Assembly (NCBI RefSeq): GCF_041949975.1
Contig: NZ_JBHFQG010000002.1
Coordinates: forward strand, 124,001-188,000
Reading direction: 5' to 3'
DNA: 64,000 nucleotides
Source of the DNA: Alteribacillus sp041949975
Lineage (GTDB): Bacteria > Bacillota > Bacilli > Bacillales > Marinococcaceae
The translations under genes were made by a program, and so were the position numbers. Under the pieces are notes generated by a model that worked only from the letters and a program-made list of their open reading frames with translations, was not told the origin of the DNA and searched no databases. Of the stretch, positions 60,132 to 64,000 are shown piece after piece. The stretch's first letter is position 1. Every line of letters starts with the position of its first letter.

Positions 60132-61310
60132 ATGAATAGTGATTTTATGGATGCACTAACGACATTAGAAACCGATAAAGGTATTGAAAAAGAGGTTATT
60201 ATAGAAGCCATTGAAGCAGCATTGATTTCAGCTTACAAACGAAACTTTAATCAAGCTCAAAATGTGCGTGTGGATATTAACCGGGAAAACGGCAGTATCC
60301 GGGTATTTGCCCGAAAAGAAATAGTTGAAGAAGTGTTTGACCCCCGGCTTGAAATTTCGCTCGATGCAGCAAAAGAAATTAACCCCAGCTATGAACTGGA
60401 TGACGTGGTAGAGCTTGAAGTAACGCCGAAAAACTTCGGAAGAATTGCAGCTCAAACCGCTAAACAGGTTGTTACCCAGCGGGTGCGTGAAGCAGAAAGA
60501 AGCATCATTTATTCTGACTTTATTGACCGGGAAGAAGATATCATGACAGGCATTGTACAGCGCCAGGATAATCGTTTCATTTACGTTGATCTTGGGAAAG
60601 TAGAAGCGCTGCTTCCACAGGGAGAGCAAATGCCAAATGAAACCTATAAACACAATGACCGAATTAAAGCATATATAACAAAAGTAGAAAAGACCACAAA
60701 AGGTCCTCAAATTCTTATTTCCCGCAGTCATCCTGGATTATTAAAGCGATTATTCGAGCTCGAAGTTCCAGAAATATATGATGGAACGGTAGAAATCTTA
60801 TCGGTCGCAAGAGAAGCAGGTGATCGATCTAAAATTTCTGTTTACGCTGAAGATCCAGACGTAGATCCGGTAGGAGCTTGTGTTGGCCCAAAAGGACAGC
60901 GCGTCCAGGCTATTGTCGATGAGCTGAAAGGTGAAAAGATCGATATTGTGCATTGGTCTGAAGATACGTTTGAATATGTATCTAATGCGTTAAGCCCATC
61001 TAAAGTACTCGATGTCCAAGTGGATGAAGAAGAAAAAAGCACACTCGTAATTGTTCCTGATTATCAACTTTCACTGGCGATTGGTAAACGAGGGCAAAAC
61101 GCTAGACTTGCAGCAAAATTAACAGGCTGGAAGATTGATATTAAAAGCGAATCAGAAGCGGAAGAACTCGGAATGTATGACCCTAATTCTCCGGCTTCTG
61201 CACATTCTGCTTCAAACAACGAAGAAGAATCGGACGAACTGCTTGAAAGTGATGAAGCTCTTTCATTTGAAGATACAAGCAGTGACGAAGATAATTTGGA
61301 AGAAGATTGA
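60132..61310 (+). CDS. nusA: Transcription termination/antitermination factor NusA
   Basis: This 392-residue RNA polymerase partner has the N-terminal domain (MDALTTLETDKGIEKEVIIE), an S1 domain (about residues 135-200), and two KH domains with DPVGACVGPKGQRVQAIVDE and LSLAIGKRGQNARLAAKLTG. The last 40 residues are strongly acidic and Ser-rich. AAAGGGGG precedes the ATG. B. subtilis NusA has 371 residues, so the extra length is mostly this acidic tail. Confidence 0.97.
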   Translation: MNSDFMDALTTLETDKGIEKEVIIEAIEAALISAYKRNFNQAQNVRVDINRENGSIRVFARKEIVEEVFDPRLEISLDAAKEINPSYELDDVVELEVTPKNFGRIAAQTAKQVVTQRVREAERSIIYSDFIDREEDIMTGIVQRQDNRFIYVDLGKVEALLPQGEQMPNETYKHNDRIKAYITKVEKTTKGPQILISRSHPGLLKRLFELEVPEIYDGTVEILSVAREAGDRSKISVYAEDPDVDPVGACVGPKGQRVQAIVDELKGEKIDIVHWSEDTFEYVSNALSPSKVLDVQVDEEEKSTLVIVPDYQLSLAIGKRGQNARLAAKLTGWKIDIKSESEAEELGMYDPNSPASAHSASNNEEESDELLESDEALSFEDTSSDEDNLEED

Positions 61311-61334
61311 TGGGTGGAAAAGGAGCGAAGAACC

Positions 61335-61607
61335 TTGAAAAAGAAAAAGGCTATACGAAAATGCATTGTTACCGGTGAAGCGAAAGAGAAAAAAGAACTC
61401 ATTCGTATCGTAAGAGACCCGGACGGAAATGTCTTTGTCGACCATACTGGCAAGAAAAACGGCCGTGGCGCTTATTTGACTAATGATGAACAATGCTTTC
61501 TTGAGGCCAAAAAGAAAGACGCTCTCTCCCGTCATTTAAACATTCAAGTTTCTCCGGAGGATTACGAACGCCTGCTCGAAGAAAGAAAGAAAGGAACGAA
61601 GAAATGA
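61335..61607 (+). CDS. ylxR: RNase P modulator RnpM (YlxR)
   Basis: This 90-residue basic protein has the YlxR motifs RKCIVTGEAKEKKELIRIVR and KKNGRGAYL. YlxR was recently linked to RNase P modulation (RnpM). TTG 61335 is chosen because AGGAGCG lies 8 bases upstream and the protein then starts MKKKKAIRK like its homologues. An in-frame GTG at 61314 is the alternative. Its stop overlaps ylxQ by ATGA. Confidence 0.93.
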   Translation: MKKKKAIRKCIVTGEAKEKKELIRIVRDPDGNVFVDHTGKKNGRGAYLTNDEQCFLEAKKKDALSRHLNIQVSPEDYERLLEERKKGTKK

Positions 61608-61906
61608 ACCGTTCTTTTTACTCATTCCTCGGGCTGGCTGCTAAAGCCGGTAAAATAAAGACTGGAGAAGAAACAGTACTGAAAGAGATTAGAAGTCAGT
61701 CTGTACATCTTGTCATTATGGCCGGAGATGCTTCACCAAATACACAAAAAAAATTCAAAGATAAGTCCAGCTATTATCAAGTGCCGCTCTTCATTGCAGG
61801 TAACCGGGATGTGCTCGGTCATGCTATTGGGAAAAATAGCCGTGTAATTATTGGCGTTACAGATAAAGGATTTGCCAAAAAGCTGATCTCAATGCTGGAT
61901 CATTAG
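61604..61906 (+). CDS. ylxQ: L7Ae-family RNA-binding protein YlxQ
   Basis: This 100-residue protein has the L7Ae/L30e fold signature FLGLAAKAGKIKTGEETVLK and VHLVIMAGDASPNTQKKFKD. Such proteins bind kink-turn RNA. The place between ylxR and infB is standard for Firmicutes. Confidence 0.94.
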   Translation: MNRSFYSFLGLAAKAGKIKTGEETVLKEIRSQSVHLVIMAGDASPNTQKKFKDKSSYYQVPLFIAGNRDVLGHAIGKNSRVIIGVTDKGFAKKLISMLDH

Positions 61907-61924
61907 AAGGTGGAGGTTATGCTT

Positions 61925-64000
61925 ATGAAAAAAATGAGAGTTTATGAATATGCGAAATCGGTAAATAAATCAAGCAAGGAAATAGTAGAACAATTAAAAA
62001 ACATGAATGTAAATGTTTCTAATCATATGTCCGTTATTGATGAAAGCACCATTGCAAAGCTAGAAGGCGGTCCAAAAAATAATACGGCACAAGCTGCTAG
62101 CTCAAACAGCGAACGAGAGGATTCTAAGAAAAAAAATATGAAAGACAACAATAAAAGCAAACCAAAGAACCCGCAGAATAATCCAAACAAAAACAACGCA
62201 AAAAAAGGTAAAAAGCAAAAAGGGAAAAAAGATAATCGCAAGCAGCACCCTAAAGAATCCAAGCAGGCTGCAGCTGTACCTGAAAAGATTACGTACAGCG
62301 GTTCTCTAACCGTTGGGGAACTCGCTGAGAAGTTAAATAAAGATTCTTCAGAGCTTATAAAAAAATTAATGTTTCTCGGCGTGATGGCTACCAAAAATGA
62401 GGATTTAGAAAAAGAAACCATTGAGCTTATTGCAGAAGATTATGGGGTAGAAGTAGAAGAAGAAATAGAAATTGATGAACTTGATATTGAGAATCAAGTG
62501 GAAGACGATGATCCGGCAAAATTGGAAGAACGCCCACCAGTCGTTACGATCATGGGACATGTCGATCACGGGAAAACGACACTTCTTGACTCCATCCGTC
62601 ACACAAAAGTCACCGCAGGAGAAGCAGGCGGGATCACACAGCACATCGGTGCGTATCAAGTAAGAGAAAACGGAAAAAAAATAACGTTTTTAGATACCCC
62701 TGGGCACGCAGCTTTTACTACTATGCGGGCTAGAGGTGCGCAAGTAACGGACATTACCATTCTAGTTGTAGCGGCAGATGACGGGGTTATGCCGCAGACG
62801 AAAGAAGCAATTAACCATGCTAAAGCAGCAGAAGTGCCGATCATTGTCGCTGTAAATAAAATGGATAAAGAAGGAGCCAATCCGGACCGTGTCATGCAGG
62901 AGTTAACCGAATTTGAACTAGTCCCTGAAGCATGGGGCGGTGACACCATTTTCGTAAATGTGTCCGCATTAAAAGGGGACGGTATTGACGAACTGCTTGA
63001 AATGATTCTACTTGTGGCTGAAGTAGAAGAACTTAAAGCAAATCCTGATAAGCGTGCCCGCGGAACTGTTGTAGAAGCAGAACTTGATAAAGGACGAGGT
63101 CCTGTTGCAACCCTCTTGGTGCAAGAAGGGACAATGAACGTAGGAGATCCAATCGTTGTTGGTAACACGTATGGTAAAATACGTGCGATGGTTAACGACC
63201 TTGGGAAACGAGAAAAAACAGCCGGCCCTTCCACTCCGGTAGAGATAACAGGCTTGAACGGAGTTCCTAATGCCGGGGATCAATTTATTATTTTTGAGGA
63301 TGAGAAGAAAGCCCGTCAATTCGGGGAAGCAAGAGCCAGCCGTGCACGGGAAGAAGAAAGAAGCCAGACATCAAAAGTAAGTATTGATGATTTGTTTGAA
63401 CAAATACAGGAAGGCGATGTAAAAGAGATCAACGTAATTGTAAAGGCAGACGTACAAGGTTCTGTCGAAGCCGTGAAAGGGTCTCTTGAAAAAATTAACG
63501 TGGAAGGTGCCAAAATAAATATCATTCACGCAGGAGCTGGAGCCATTGCCGAATCCGATGTCATTCTAGCTTCCGCATCCAATGCACTTATTATCGGCTT
63601 TAACGTAAGACCAGATGCCAATGCAAAACGAACAGCAGAAGCTGAAAAGGTAGATATTCGTCTCCACCGTGTCATTTATGATGCAATTGAAGAAATTGAA
63701 TCTGCGATGAAAGGTATGCTTGACCCTGAATATCAAGAAAAAGTTATTGGTCAGGTAGAGGTTCGTCAGCTGTTTAAAGTTTCCCGCATTGGAACCATTG
63801 CTGGAAGTTATGTTCTTGAAGGAAAAGTGACAAGAGATTCCAGCGTGCGTTTAATTCGTGATGGTGTTGTCATATACGAAGGAAACATCAACGCATTGAA
63901 ACGTTACAAAGATGACGTAAAAGAAGTAGCTGCCGGGTATGAGTGCGGTATTACACTTGAAAACTTTAACGATGTAAAAGAAGGCGATATTATTGAAGCT
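61925..64000 (+). CDS. infB: Translation initiation factor IF-2 (3' end beyond the window)
   Basis: The 692 codons visible run off the right edge. The N-terminal domain starts MKKMRVYEYAKSVNKSSKEI and is followed by a Lys/Asn/Gln-rich linker. The G domain has G1 MGHVDHGKTTLLDSIR, G3 DTPGHAAF and G4 NKMD. Domains II and III follow, with KVSRIGTIAGSYVLEGKVTR in domain IV. ATG 61925 is chosen because GGTGGAGG is 8 bases upstream. ATG 61919 is too close. B. subtilis IF-2 has 716 residues, so only a short C-terminal end is missing. Confidence 0.97.
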   Translation, partial: MKKMRVYEYAKSVNKSSKEIVEQLKNMNVNVSNHMSVIDESTIAKLEGGPKNNTAQAASSNSEREDSKKKNMKDNNKSKPKNPQNNPNKNNAKKGKKQKGKKDNRKQHPKESKQAAAVPEKITYSGSLTVGELAEKLNKDSSELIKKLMFLGVMATKNEDLEKETIELIAEDYGVEVEEEIEIDELDIENQVEDDDPAKLEERPPVVTIMGHVDHGKTTLLDSIRHTKVTAGEAGGITQHIGAYQVRENGKKITFLDTPGHAAFTTMRARGAQVTDITILVVAADDGVMPQTKEAINHAKAAEVPIIVAVNKMDKEGANPDRVMQELTEFELVPEAWGGDTIFVNVSALKGDGIDELLEMILLVAEVEELKANPDKRARGTVVEAELDKGRGPVATLLVQEGTMNVGDPIVVGNTYGKIRAMVNDLGKREKTAGPSTPVEITGLNGVPNAGDQFIIFEDEKKARQFGEARASRAREEERSQTSKVSIDDLFEQIQEGDVKEINVIVKADVQGSVEAVKGSLEKINVEGAKINIIHAGAGAIAESDVILASASNALIIGFNVRPDANAKRTAEAEKVDIRLHRVIYDAIEEIESAMKGMLDPEYQEKVIGQVEVRQLFKVSRIGTIAGSYVLEGKVTRDSSVRLIRDGVVIYEGNINALKRYKDDVKEVAAGYECGITLENFNDVKEGDIIEA

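Overview
The window is chromosomal DNA of a low-GC Gram-positive bacterium of the order Bacillales. Every recognisable gene lies on the + strand. The gene order is the classic Bacillus one: (trmD)-rplS-lepB-rbgA-rnhB-ylqG-ylqH-sucCD-dprA-topA-trmFO-xerC-hslVU-codY-[fla/che operon]-rpsB-tsf-pyrH-frr-uppS-cdsA-dxr-rseP-proS-polC-rimP-nusA-ylxR-ylxQ-infB. Protein lengths and motifs match the B. subtilis counterparts closely. Acidic insertions and tails (hook protein FlgE, FlgD, FliF, NusA) hint at a salt-adapted member of the Bacillaceae, but that is inference.

Layout. 1-5 kb: end of trmD, ribosomal protein L19 with a candidate autoregulatory leader, signal peptidase I, ribosome-assembly GTPase RbgA, RNase HII, and a FliK-like gene (ylqG) broken by three frameshifts and a stop codon, followed by an intact orphan FlhB-C-terminal-like gene (ylqH). 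5-6.6 kb: one small unknown gene whose start codon lies inside a perfect hairpin, then a gene-poor, decaying stretch with a frameshifted small membrane-protein gene. 6.6-17.4 kb: succinyl-CoA synthetase, DprA, topoisomerase I, TrmFO, and the xerC-hslV-hslU-codY cluster with its own promoter and a strong terminator. 17.4-45.2 kb: a fla/che operon of about 35 genes running from flgB to sigD, fapA and swrB. It builds the basal body, switch, export gate and hook and carries CheY, CheB, CheC and CheD, but cheA and cheW are absent from their usual place between cheB and cheC. 45.2-54.8 kb: translation (rpsB, tsf, frr, proS), UMP kinase, lipid and isoprenoid enzymes (uppS, cdsA, dxr) and the site-2 protease RseP. 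54.8-64 kb: replicative polymerase PolC and the rimP-nusA-ylxR-ylxQ-infB operon, with infB running off the end.

No phage, insertion sequence, CRISPR array, rRNA or tRNA gene was seen. I found no clear new multi-gene system. The most interesting items are: a multi-helix RNA-like element with a terminator between tsf and pyrH; the missing cheA/cheW; two translation-start hairpins (before the small gene at 5140 and before swrD); an interspersed palindromic repeat lying against the rimP ribosome-binding site; and gene decay confined to dispensable small genes. All functional assignments rest on reading the protein sequences and gene order. No database search was run.
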